Positions 16,956-24,515 of a stretch of 64,000 bases of DNA are shown here, one piece after another. Under the pieces are notes generated by a model. The model worked only from the letters and a program-made list of their open reading frames with translations. It ran no database searches and was not told the origin of the DNA. The first letter of the stretch is position 1. Each line of letters opens with the position of its first letter. Source of the stretch: Caproicibacterium amylolyticum (GTDB lineage: Bacteria; Bacillota; Clostridia; Oscillospirales; Acutalibacteraceae); the NCBI RefSeq assembly GCF_014467055.1, contig NZ_CP060696.1, positions 1,984,001-2,048,000 on the forward strand, given 5' to 3'. The position numbers were made by a program, and so were the translations under genes.

Positions 16956-18344
16956 TTGGAATACCTCCTTAGGTATTGTGATTCCTTTATTTTTTAAAAA
17001 ATAAGCTTTCAGAATAGCGGCTTTTCGCCAGTTAATATCATGTTCCGCGCGAATACGCAGCATGACCGCTTCAAAAAGGGAAGCCGGATAATCCGTTCCC
17101 ATCAGGATTGCCGTCAGCACAGCACCTGCCATCGGTGCGGGCGGCGTTTTATTTTTAGAGTTCTGGTTTGCGGTTTCGTTCAGCAGATGCCAAAGCGGCA
17201 AGGCGTGTTTCTCCCCCATCGGCTGCACGATTTCCAGCCGTTCCTGATGCTTGTGCAGGTTTTCCAGCATCTTTCCAAATTCATTCTGTAAAAAGAAGCG
17301 CACGGAAAGTCTGGAAGCGTTCGGAGCAAGCCCCAGCACATAAAACGGATTGTCATACCGGATTTCTTTGTCCCGAAATTTCGTTGTGCCGCCGCTTGCC
17401 AGCGCCTTTACAATGCCGTCAAGCGTTTGCTGGTCAATTTCATTGGAACCGTATACAGAAGCCATCCAGATGTCTTGCTCGACCGGCTCGGCATCCTCCG
17501 CCCAGCACAAAACGGTGGTATCCGCAATGCGCTGAACGTGCTCCCGGTCAGCAATCATGTAATTCAGCGCTGTGCCGTACTTAAAAGCCGCCGCTTCACT
17601 GACAGGTGCATTTTGCCCCTGCCCGGTTTTATCACGTCCGTCCTCATGGCCGTAGGACTCAAACGCGGCCGCGTTGTAGGAAACCAGCGAAGCACCGGAG
17701 GACTGCGCGCCGCTGATGCCCTTGATACTGGGGTGCAGGCGGGCAATCGGTGCTTCCTCGCCGGTCACCAAGCAGCGCATGATAACCGCGTCCGGTGAAG
17801 CATGGGTACGGTACTTTTCCCACGCCGCCCTGATGACACTGTCCTCCTGTGCATAGCTGCCATCCTCCATCTGGAAAATGACGTTACCGCCAGCTTTTAT
17901 TTCGTCCAGATAATCCGCCAGTTGTTCATTTTCTGCTGCTGTGTCAATATTCCATGTGTCGAAGAAAGCTAGCACTGCTTTTGCCGCTTCACCTTCCACG
18001 CCATCCAGAACCGCATGATGCAGTTCTTTAGCGGCTTGAAAGCATTCTTTGGTGCGCTCCGGTTTTCCTTTATCGTCAATTGCCAGCATGTAGCTGCCGT
18101 TGTCACACAAAAAGTTTGCGGATATATTTACTGCTCTTTTTACTTGCTCAGGAACAGTAAGAACCTGTGGAATCTCTTTTTTGCCGTTTTTGGGCGTAAC
18201 TTTCAGCGAAGCCACACCGAGCAGTGTGCCGTCCGGCGCAAGCCGCAGTGCAAGCGAAACTTTTGCGGTACTCCACCCTGCCGGGGAAATTTCGCCGTTT
18301 GCCGCCAAAGTGTCATAATACCTTACCAATGACTGCAAAATCAT
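16560..18344 (-). CDS. cas8c: Cascade large subunit Cas8c (Csd1)
   Basis: The 594-residue protein recognises the PAM and helps open the target DNA in I-C Cascade. The N-terminal MILQSLVRYYDTLAANGEI is typical of Csd1, as are IKGISGAQSSGASLVSYNAAAFESYG in the middle and YVLGLAPNASRLSVRFF. It overlaps cas5 by four bases. Its last 131 codons also form a separate reading unit (Cas11c) with its own ribosome binding site. Confidence 0.96.
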   Translation of the reverse strand: MILQSLVRYYDTLAANGEISPAGWSTAKVSLALRLAPDGTLLGVASLKVTPKNGKKEIPQVLTVPEQVKRAVNISANFLCDNGSYMLAIDDKGKPERTKECFQAAKELHHAVLDGVEGEAAKAVLAFFDTWNIDTAAENEQLADYLDEIKAGGNVIFQMEDGSYAQEDSVIRAAWEKYRTHASPDAVIMRCLVTGEEAPIARLHPSIKGISGAQSSGASLVSYNAAAFESYGHEDGRDKTGQGQNAPVSEAAAFKYGTALNYMIADREHVQRIADTTVLCWAEDAEPVEQDIWMASVYGSNEIDQQTLDGIVKALASGGTTKFRDKEIRYDNPFYVLGLAPNASRLSVRFFLQNEFGKMLENLHKHQERLEIVQPMGEKHALPLWHLLNETANQNSKNKTPPAPMAGAVLTAILMGTDYPASLFEAVMLRIRAEHDINWRKAAILKAYFLKNKGITIPKEVFQVELNKDSSCTPYVLGRLFAVLERVQTTATPGIKATIRDKYFTSASATPAAIFPLLLSLSQHHQRKLTEGSKVYFDKIITELENRIHTTLPTRFSLQEQGAFYLGYYHEKQALYTSKKGDVKTENSTTGEDE

Positions 18345-19042
18345 TTCAGCACCCTCTCTCCGGCAACCTGCATCACACCATGTTCCAGTTTGGCATGAAA
18401 AAACATCGGCTCAATTTTCTGCGGATTGCTGTAATCCATGTCATACAGCATCAGTCCCAAGTCCTTGGTAATGTCCGCCGCCGGTATTTCGCCACCCTGC
18501 CATGCCTGAAAGTTTGCCGGACACTCACGGCAGCCAAAATAGGGCTGTGAGTATGCTTGTCCCCTTTCCAGCCTGCGGCGGAAAATATCTTTAAACTTAC
18601 CCTCGTTGTCGCTCGGCGCGGCTTTTTCGGTCAATTCAAAGTGTGCTTCAATCACATAATGCACATCCCGCAGCAGTGTTGACGCACGCTGCACAATGTC
18701 ATCGCTGGTGCAGAGCATCGGCACTGCGCCGCCCTCCATCATGCTTTTCACGCTGCGCGCCGATACTTTGCTTTTTACTTCGTTGCGGCGTATGTTTGTA
18801 AATTTGATTGGATTTTCTTTCTGTTGCTCCTCCGTCAGCTTTGCGAAGTCTGTGCCAAACTTCGGCAACAAATAGATTCTGTCAATCATCACACGCAATC
18901 CAGGATGCCAAAAGACTGACTCAATCAATCCCCGTGCGGCCGACGGTGTGATGACTTCGTAGCTCATTCTTTCGGTTTTTAATTCTGGGCGCGAGAACAG
19001 CGCGTAATCGCCCCATGTTTCAACCAGCAAACCATAACTCAA
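18341..19042 (-). CDS. cas5c: crRNA-processing Cas5 (Cas5c/Cas5d)
   Basis: The 233-residue RAMP protein replaces Cas6 in I-C: it cuts pre-crRNA and caps the 5' handle. The N-terminus is SYGLLVETWGDYALFSRPEL, with YEVITPSAARGLIESVFWHP following; the C-terminal FHAKLEHGVMQV matches the family. The start is TTG at 19042 with GGAAG nine bases upstream. The gene overlaps cas8c by four bases. It is the first gene of its transcript, since a terminator and a promoter region separate it from cas3. Confidence 0.95.
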   Translation of the reverse strand: MSYGLLVETWGDYALFSRPELKTERMSYEVITPSAARGLIESVFWHPGLRVMIDRIYLLPKFGTDFAKLTEEQQKENPIKFTNIRRNEVKSKVSARSVKSMMEGGAVPMLCTSDDIVQRASTLLRDVHYVIEAHFELTEKAAPSDNEGKFKDIFRRRLERGQAYSQPYFGCRECPANFQAWQGGEIPAADITKDLGLMLYDMDYSNPQKIEPMFFHAKLEHGVMQVAGERVLK

Positions 19043-19109
19043 AAGTCATACACTTCCTTTCCTTTATTTTTACGCTGCAAATACAAAATGACAATTTACT
19101 TTCGCTCAC
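19020..19109 (-). CDS. Possible 29-codon leader peptide overlapping the cas5 start
   Basis: A GTG at 19109 has AGGAG seven bases upstream and opens a 29-codon frame (begins MSESKLSFCICSVKIK) that ends 23 bases inside cas5 in another frame. The site is good for such a short frame, so translational coupling to cas5 is possible. No homologue is recognised, and it may be chance. Confidence 0.3.
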   Translation of the reverse strand: MSESKLSFCICSVKIKERKCMTFELWFAG

Positions 19110-19272
19110 AGCATCACTCCTCTCAATTTCCATGGAAATCTTATGCATATATACTATCACCAGAGTGGCGAAATGTCATAGTAATTTTCTTAGATGTTTA
19201 GAATGTTATAATTTCAGATGTCAAGTTTCGCTTTACTTCTCTTTTGGATTCGGATATACTTAGTAGCAGTCT

Positions 19273-19308
19273 CAGATTTTTTAATTCAAGTGTAAATTAA
19301 AAAATCTG
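19273..19308. promoter_or_regulatory. Perfect 14-bp palindrome between cas3 and cas5
   Basis: CAGATTTTTTAATT (19273-19286) pairs perfectly with AATTAAAAAATCTG (19295-19308) across eight bases. On the minus strand it lies after the cas3 terminator and ahead of the cas5 promoter region, so it may be an operator. A TTGACA follows on the minus strand at 19219-19224, with only weak -10 candidates. Confidence 0.5.
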
Positions 19309-19340
19309 TGTGGGGTTGAAATTTAGAGGTTTACAATGTG

Positions 19341-19383
19341 AAAAAGCAGCCGGGCGGTTTTGAAACCGTACCGGCTCTTTTTT
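19341..19383 (-). terminator. Terminator directly after cas3
   Basis: On the minus strand AAAAAGAGCCGG, then an inner CGGTTT/AAAACCG stem, then CCGGCTGCTTTTT. It touches the cas3 stop, so cas3 and the cas5-to-cas2 genes are probably separate transcripts. Confidence 0.75.
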
Positions 19384-21565
19384 ATTGAATCAGCCCAAAG
19401 CCGCCATCATTTTCGAAACTGAGGCCGGTGTTTTCATCGTAAAGCTCTGGCACTGTCAAAATGCCAAACCGCTCTCCGACCATACTGAGTGACGGGTACA
19501 GTTCCTCAAAGTGATTTTTGTAAATATTGACGCAGTACTGCCCCATTTCGCGGTACAGCCTGCGGTCCGGATGAAACGCAGGCTGTGTAAACAGCGCAGC
19601 AATTTCGCGGCTTCTGTCGTCGCGCGGAACCAGCACTGTCCATGTATCGCTGTCAATCAGGTGGAAGTTTTCAGCTGCCGTTTTAAATGGGAAACTAAAA
19701 TGGCTGCGCACGCCGTCTTCAAAGCCTTTTACAACTTCTTTCACGTCCAGTGCACTGCCGATGTCATGATACAGCAGGTTAAAATATTCCGTAACCGCAT
19801 CCGGCGCATCAATGCTTTCCTTTCCGCGTACAGCCTCCAACGCTTCCTCCTTAGGACGCTTCATAGCAGGACTTCCCTTGTATTTGCTTTCCGGCTCAAA
19901 AAGGTAAACCACACTGTCCTGCAGCGGGCGCTTGTTTTCGCGGTTGCAGCGGCCGCCCGCCTGAATCTCGCTGTCCAGCCCCGCATATGCACGGTAAACT
20001 GTTGGAAAGTCAACATCCACACCGGCTTCAATCAGACTGGTGGAAACCACACGGCACTGCTGATGATTTTTCAGACGTTCACGAATCGTTTTCAAAACAG
20101 CGCGCCGGTGCTCCGGCGTCATCAGTGTGGAAAGGTGGAAGCTGCCCTCCCTTTCCAGTAATCCATAAACATTTTTGGCCTGCTTTCTGGTGGATACAAT
20201 GCACAGTACCTGACTGCATGCATTCAGCCGCTGTGTCAACTCCTCGTCCGTCAGCACGCCAAGCTGTTCGTAGCGTACCCGGCGAAAAGTACTGTAAAGT
20301 TCCTGTGTATTCGGGCAGATTTCATGTGCGGAAAGTGCAGGTGCATACACTTCAAAGAGTTTGCCAAGTGCGGGCTGTGTTGCCGTGCAAAGCACACAGG
20401 TTGTGCCGTAATTCACAGTAAGTTCGGCAATCGCATCCACGCAGGGCTGCAAGTAATCCAGCGGCAGTGTCTGCGCTTCATCAAAAATCACGACGCTGTC
20501 GGCGATGTTGTGTAGTTTGCGGCAGGCAGAAGTCTTATTGGAAAACAGCGATTCAAAAAACTGCACCGCAGTGGTAACGATTACCGGCATATCCCAGTTT
20601 TCGGTCAGCAGCCGCGCTTCGTTCATATCTTCGTCTTGGTCATCATACTGTGCACCGGAATAGTGCGCCAGCACGTTTTCTTTTCCCAAGATAGCAACGA
20701 AATTGTCAACCGTCTGCTCAATAATTGAACAGTACGGGATTACATAAATCACTCGTTTCATGCCACACTTTATTGCATGATGCAGAGCGAATGCAAGGGA
20801 GGAAACTGTTTTTCCGCCGCCGGTCGGCACAGTCAGCGTAAAAAGCCCCTTTTCAGCACTGTCCCCAGTATCTATACACATTTTTAAAATAGCGCTTCGC
20901 TTTCCGTTCAAACCTTCTTTTGCATCTAGCCAACGCTTTTCATGAATGTAATTGTCCAGTTTCTGTGACAATTCTTTGATACTGCATCCGCTGCCGCGTG
21001 CAATTTCATGATTTTTCATGAACGCGTCTGTGTCCAGAAAATCGGCATCCACCAAGCAGGAAAAGAGCATGCGGGTCAAAAAGGAAAGGGAAAAGCCCTG
21101 CCTTCCGAGCGGCTTGATTCTTGGCGGCTGGGGAACTTTCAGCTGTACGAAATCCTTATACACCAGATAATTCTGCGGCAGATTTTTGTTCAGCCGCCCG
21201 AAAAGAGTTCCGGTGGTTTCGCTGTCATCCTGCTGCCCGCCGCCGTTCATAAGCCCTGCGTGATGCCCCGCGATGCAGTAGGCCGGAAGCAGTGTACACG
21301 GGTTGTTCGCCAGCTTTTTCATTTCCATTGCTCCTGCTGTGGAATGATCCGTTTTCGGGCCGCCGTCCCAGATACGGTGCTGAAAACCTGCTGAGAACTT
21401 GCCTAGGTCATGTGCCAGTCCGCTTTGGTACGCCATATCCTCCGCACCAAAAGGCATCGCAAATTCTTTTGCAAGTTCCGCAACGTTTTCCAGATGCTGC
21501 TGAACTGTCTGCACTTCTTTGTCTTCTTCTCTGATATGTGCCGCAAAGGGCCGTTTTTCTGGCAT
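19382..21565 (-). CDS. cas3: CRISPR helicase-nuclease Cas3 (HD + DEAD)
   Basis: The 727-residue protein unwinds and shreds DNA marked by Cascade. The N-terminal HD nuclease has LAHDLGKFSAGFQHR (His52-Asp53) and GHHAG; the SF2 helicase has Walker A TVPTGGGKT (about 246-254), DEAQ at 362-365, and STSLIEAGVDVDFPTVYR. The ATG at 21565 has GGAG nine bases upstream. Longer starts up to 21598 overlap a TATAAT box (21598-21603), so they are unlikely. The 21566-21885 gap holds the promoter and no gene. Confidence 0.95.
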   Translation of the reverse strand: MPEKRPFAAHIREEDKEVQTVQQHLENVAELAKEFAMPFGAEDMAYQSGLAHDLGKFSAGFQHRIWDGGPKTDHSTAGAMEMKKLANNPCTLLPAYCIAGHHAGLMNGGGQQDDSETTGTLFGRLNKNLPQNYLVYKDFVQLKVPQPPRIKPLGRQGFSLSFLTRMLFSCLVDADFLDTDAFMKNHEIARGSGCSIKELSQKLDNYIHEKRWLDAKEGLNGKRSAILKMCIDTGDSAEKGLFTLTVPTGGGKTVSSLAFALHHAIKCGMKRVIYVIPYCSIIEQTVDNFVAILGKENVLAHYSGAQYDDQDEDMNEARLLTENWDMPVIVTTAVQFFESLFSNKTSACRKLHNIADSVVIFDEAQTLPLDYLQPCVDAIAELTVNYGTTCVLCTATQPALGKLFEVYAPALSAHEICPNTQELYSTFRRVRYEQLGVLTDEELTQRLNACSQVLCIVSTRKQAKNVYGLLEREGSFHLSTLMTPEHRRAVLKTIRERLKNHQQCRVVSTSLIEAGVDVDFPTVYRAYAGLDSEIQAGGRCNRENKRPLQDSVVYLFEPESKYKGSPAMKRPKEEALEAVRGKESIDAPDAVTEYFNLLYHDIGSALDVKEVVKGFEDGVRSHFSFPFKTAAENFHLIDSDTWTVLVPRDDRSREIAALFTQPAFHPDRRLYREMGQYCVNIYKNHFEELYPSLSMVGERFGILTVPELYDENTGLSFENDGGFGLIQ

Positions 21566-21854
21566 GTTTTGCATCTCCAATCTGCTTTGTTTCCCCAATT
21601 ATAGCATCCTGCATTGTACAATAAGTGGTACTTTCTTTGAGATTGTAACATAAAGTTCTATTTCCACTGTATTATTTTTCTTTTTTGTATAGTTTCATAA
21701 AAATTTTACTGGAAATATATAGTTTTGGAAAATTCGACAATTTCTTTTATCATACTCCAAGGCAGCGCCGCAAACAATATACAAATTGTGCAAATGTTTT
21801 CTAAATTTTTCTACTGTGAAATGATGTTTAATTTTTACACAGCAGTTTTTGGCA

Positions 21855-21886
21855 TAAAAAAGCACCCGAACATTCGTCGGGCGGCT
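21855..21886 (-). terminator. Terminator after the frameshifted small gene
   Basis: CCCGA and TCGGG pair (21865-21869 with 21877-21881), extended by AGC/GCT, and six T's follow on the minus strand. Confidence 0.55.
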
Positions 21887-22166
21887 CAGTACCACATAAC
21901 CATACGTTCTTTTTCTGTGCTGTGTTCTTTGGCTAATTCTATCAATTTAGTTCTGGCATGACCCGGATACATACAGCTATATCCGGGAACATTTTTAAGC
22001 GCAATAATTTCTTCACTTTGCAGGTCAACAACGATATGACCGCAAATTGCCTCTGCTTCCGGGTAAAAATCCGCTTCGGATTTGTTGCAATATTGCAAAG
22101 TTCAAAGCAATATCCTTCAGATATATTCTTATTTAGTAAGGGGCATTGAATTGTTTCGTCCAACAC
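21886..22166 (-). pseudogene. Small conserved-looking protein gene broken by a frameshift
   Basis: Two overlapping frames seem to be one gene. The first half (from GTG at 22166) reads MLDETIQCPLLNKNISEGYC and on to FELCNIATN; after about residue 30 it turns basic and unlikely. The other frame, one base back, carries a sensible acidic sequence from EADFYPEAEAICGHIVVDLQ to the stop at 21886. A -1 shift near TTGCAATATTGCAACAAA (about 22080-22100) would join them into about 92 residues with two cysteine groups. The family is unknown to me. A sequencing error or real decay would look the same. Confidence 0.45.
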
Positions 22167-22273
22167 TTCTTCATCCCGACTCCATGTATTTTTGATTCAG
22201 CAGAAATTTTTTCAAATTTTAGTTCTATAATACAACATACTTCGATTTTACACAAGATGCAAGACATCTGCCA

Positions 22274-22320
22274 AACACAAAAAGCGGTACGCATCAGAAA
22301 TGCGTACCGCTTTTTGTGTT
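22274..22320 (-). terminator. Terminator of the tmRNA gene
   Basis: A perfect 21-bp stem: AACACAAAAAGCGGTACGCA at 22274 onwards pairs with its complement ending at 22320, around a CAGAA loop. The tmRNA 3' end is only six bases away. Confidence 0.85.
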
Positions 22321-22325
22321 AAAGT

Positions 22326-22724
22326 TGGTGGAGATGAGGGGAGTCGGACCCCTGTCCGAAAGTCACTTGCCCTGGATTTCTTCGAGCGCAGCCGGTTGTT
22401 TTAATCTCCCGCTGCACAGCGCCAACCGGCAGGCTCTGTGCAGCGGCAGCCCCTAAGTCATGACCGAATGAGGGGCATCATTCGATTCACGTTCACCGCT
22501 GAGTTACGCCCTCAGCCGGGCCGCGGTACTCCCGGAGAGGACGGCAGCTTTTTAATTAAGCTGCAACAGCCATCCCATAATTGTTATTGAAGTTAACGTT
22601 CATGACATTGCTGTTTTTCTTAGAGGATTTCTCATCTAAATTTAAGGTGCGGATTGATGAAGCGGTCCCGCCCCGCTGCTCGCTTACCAGGGTTCACAAC
22701 CCCCGTCGAAACCTTTACATCCCC
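22326..22724 (-). ncRNA. ssrA: Transfer-messenger RNA
   Basis: The 5' end on the minus strand reads GGGGATGTAAAGGTTTCGAC and the 3' end GACTCCCCTCATCTCCACCA, forming the tRNA-like domain with an encoded CCA. Inside, the tag frame ends NNNYGMAVAA followed by TAA; upstream in frame are SNVMNVNF codons, so the tag is probably 17 or more residues, and the resume codon is uncertain. It rescues stalled ribosomes with SmpB, encoded just upstream. Confidence 0.95.
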
Positions 22725-22730
22725 ATAAGA

Positions 22731-22784
22731 GGTCAGGATATCCTGACCCATATAGAGTATACAATAAACTCTGAAAAGTTGCAA
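22731..22784 (-). promoter_or_regulatory. tmRNA promoter and palindromic 5' leader
   Basis: TTGCAA (22779-22784) and TATACT (22756-22761, minus strand) have a 17-bp spacer. The expected start lies about seven bases on, so the first transcribed bases include the perfect palindrome GGTCAGGATATCCTGACC (22731-22748), which must be removed when RNase P makes the mature 5' end at 22724. Confidence 0.65.
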
Positions 22785-22800
22785 GTACCTGCAGAAATTG

Positions 22801-23265
22801 TCAGCGGTTCTGCGTTTTCATAGCACGGTCAACGTCCCGCTTGGCGGCGCGCGCGGCAAGATCTGCACGCTTATCGTACAGCTTTTTGCCGCGGCAAAGC
22901 CCAACCTGTACTTTTACCAAACTGCCTTTAAAGTAAATCGACAGCGGTATTAAGGAATAGCCCTGCTGCTTTACAATGCCAAACAAATGCATGATTTCTT
23001 TTTTGTGCATCAGCAAACGGCGCACGCGCACCGGGTCTCGGTTAAAAATATTGCCATGCTCATAAGGACTGATGTGCATACCGCGCACCAGCAGTTCGCC
23101 GTCCTCAACCGCGCACCAAGCATCCTTTAAGTTGCAGCCCCCGGCACGCAGAGCCTTTACCTCGGTTCCGCAAAGCTCGATACCGGCTTCATAGCTTTCT
23201 TCCACGAAATAATCATGGTACGCCTTTTTGTTGCGGGCGATGGTTTTGAAATTTTCTTCTTTCAC
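22801..23265 (-). CDS. smpB: SsrA-binding protein SmpB
   Basis: The protein has about 154 residues and brings tmRNA to stalled ribosomes. The start is taken as GTG at 23265 with GAGG six bases before; an ATG at 23277 has a site too close to it. Family segments seen are ARNKKAYHDYFVEESYEAGI, GTEVKALRAG, and LIPLSIYFKGSLVKVQVGL, with the basic C-terminal tail DKRADLAARAAKRDVDRAMK. It lies next to ssrA. Confidence 0.95.
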   Translation of the reverse strand: MKEENFKTIARNKKAYHDYFVEESYEAGIELCGTEVKALRAGGCNLKDAWCAVEDGELLVRGMHISPYEHGNIFNRDPVRVRRLLMHKKEIMHLFGIVKQQGYSLIPLSIYFKGSLVKVQVGLCRGKKLYDKRADLAARAAKRDVDRAMKTQNR

Positions 23266-23360
23266 GGCGTTCCTCATTTCCTTCGGGAAGCTCCGGCAAG
23301 TCCGGCGGAGCTTTTTTGTCAAGAACAGTGTATCAAAAAAACTTTAAAAATGATGTCGCT

Positions 23361-23963
23361 TTAAAGCTCACTACGCCCTTCCAGCGCACGCAGCAGGGTA
23401 ACTTCATCAGCGTACTCTAAGTCACCGCCCACAGGAATACCATAGGCCAGACGCGTTACCTTTACCCCCAGCGGTTTCAGCAGACGTGAAATGTACATAG
23501 CCGTGGCCTCCCCTTCCACAGTCGGGTTAGTCGCCATAATGACCTCTTTCACTTTTCCGTCCTGTACACGGGCCAGCAGTTCTTTAATGCACAGCTGATC
23601 CGGCCCAACATCCGAAAGCGGAGAGATCGCCCCATGCAGGACATGATAACTTCCGCTGTACTCATTGGTACGCTCCATCGCAATTACATCACGCGGATCT
23701 TCGACAACACATATAACAGAATTGTCCCTGTGCTCATCGCGGCAGATTGGACAAAGTGGCTGGTCCGTCAGGTTACAGCAGATTTTGCAGTAATGTATCT
23801 TTTCATGCGCTTCCAACACAGCATCGGCAAAATTCTGCGCCTGCTCTTTAGTCATACCCAGCACATGGTACGCAAGGCGCTGGGCACTTTTGTGCCCAAT
23901 TCCCGGCAGGCGCTCAAACTGCTCAATCAGCCGGGCAAGCGGTGCTACATTATATCCGGCCAT
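23361..23963 (-). CDS. recR: Recombination protein RecR
   Basis: The 200-residue protein acts with RecO/RecF in loading RecA. The helix-hairpin-helix [20 protein letters not shown] opens the protein; the four-cysteine zinc finger is [18 protein letters not shown] (about 58-75); a Toprim domain follows ([14 protein letters not shown] to about residue 175). It lies two bases after ybaB and in the usual dnaX-ybaB-recR order. Confidence 0.96.
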   Translation of the reverse strand: MAGYNVAPLARLIEQFERLPGIGHKSAQRLAYHVLGMTKEQAQNFADAVLEAHEKIHYCKICCNLTDQPLCPICRDEHRDNSVICVVEDPRDVIAMERTNEYSGSYHVLHGAISPLSDVGPDQLCIKELLARVQDGKVKEVIMATNPTVEGEATAMYISRLLKPLGVKVTRLAYGIPVGGDLEYADEVTLLRALEGRSEL

Positions 23964-23965
23964 TC

Positions 23966-24307
23966 TCAGAACAGACCCGGAACACTCAGCCCGCCGGAAA
24001 GTGCTTCCATTTTTTCACTCTTGTCCTCAGCGGCGGCACGCAGTGCTTCGTTGACAGCACCCATCACCATATCAGAAAGCATTTCCACATCTTCCGGGTC
24101 AACAACCTCCGGCTTAATTTCAATGCTCTTTACTTCCATTTTGCCAAGGACAGTCGCCTTTACGGCATCCCCGCCGGAAGTTGCGGTGTATTCCTTAACA
24201 TCCAGCTCCTGTGCGAGTGCGTCCATATCCTCCTGCAGTTTCTGTGCCTGCTTCGCAATCTGCTGCAGGTTCTGCGGTCCTTTATTCTGGGGAACTCTTG
24301 CCTTCAT
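23966..24307 (-). CDS. ybaB: YbaB/EbfC nucleoid-associated protein
   Basis: The 113-residue DNA-binding protein is made of coiled helices flanking a small beta sheet. Family features are the Gln/Leu-rich helix [20 protein letters not shown] and the sequence [17 protein letters not shown]. It is the middle gene of dnaX-ybaB-recR. The spacer to dnaX contains one copy of the repeated palindrome described at 24363. Confidence 0.95.
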   Translation of the reverse strand: MKARVPQNKGPQNLQQIAKQAQKLQEDMDALAQELDVKEYTATSGGDAVKATVLGKMEVKSIEIKPEVVDPEDVEMLSDMVMGAVNEALRAAAEDKSEKMEALSGGLSVPGLF

Positions 24308-24362
24308 GATTTATACCTCCGTATAGTTATCTTTTTAAGTATCTTATTTTACAGTACAAAAT

Positions 24363-24436
24363 TGCTCTCCTTGGGGGCCTCTATCGCAGGCCAACACACA
24401 CCGTCGCTTTCTGAGAAAGCGACGGAAAGCAGCCCC
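24363..24436. repeat. Fragment of the hairpin repeat family between ybaB and dnaX
   Basis: It has a GGCCTCTATCGCAGGCC hairpin and a perfect terminal palindrome with 12-bp arms, CCGTCGCTTTCT (24401-24412) and AGAAAGCGACGG (24414-24425). The tail GGAAAGCAG matches the ends of the longer copies at 43110 and 44829. Only the end block of the family is present. Confidence 0.65.
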
Positions 24437-24515
24437 TGTATACAACCCTGATTCCACTAATCATATAACAAACCACACAAGAAGGTCAAGCAGAAAAATT
24501 CGTTTTCTATGGTTC

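Noticed and set aside
19309..19324. TTGAAAT preceded by GTGTGGGG between cas3 and cas5, similar to the 3' end of the CRISPR repeat
   Set aside because: Only seven consecutive bases match, on the strand opposite to the array, so it is probably chance. It is not enough to call a solitary repeat or an antitoxin RNA.
23283..23318. Hairpin AAGCTCCG/CGGAGCTT with a T run on the plus strand between recR and smpB
   Set aside because: The T run faces the plus strand, where no gene ends, and on the minus strand it lacks a T tail. A role as terminator for recR is doubtful, so it was not listed.
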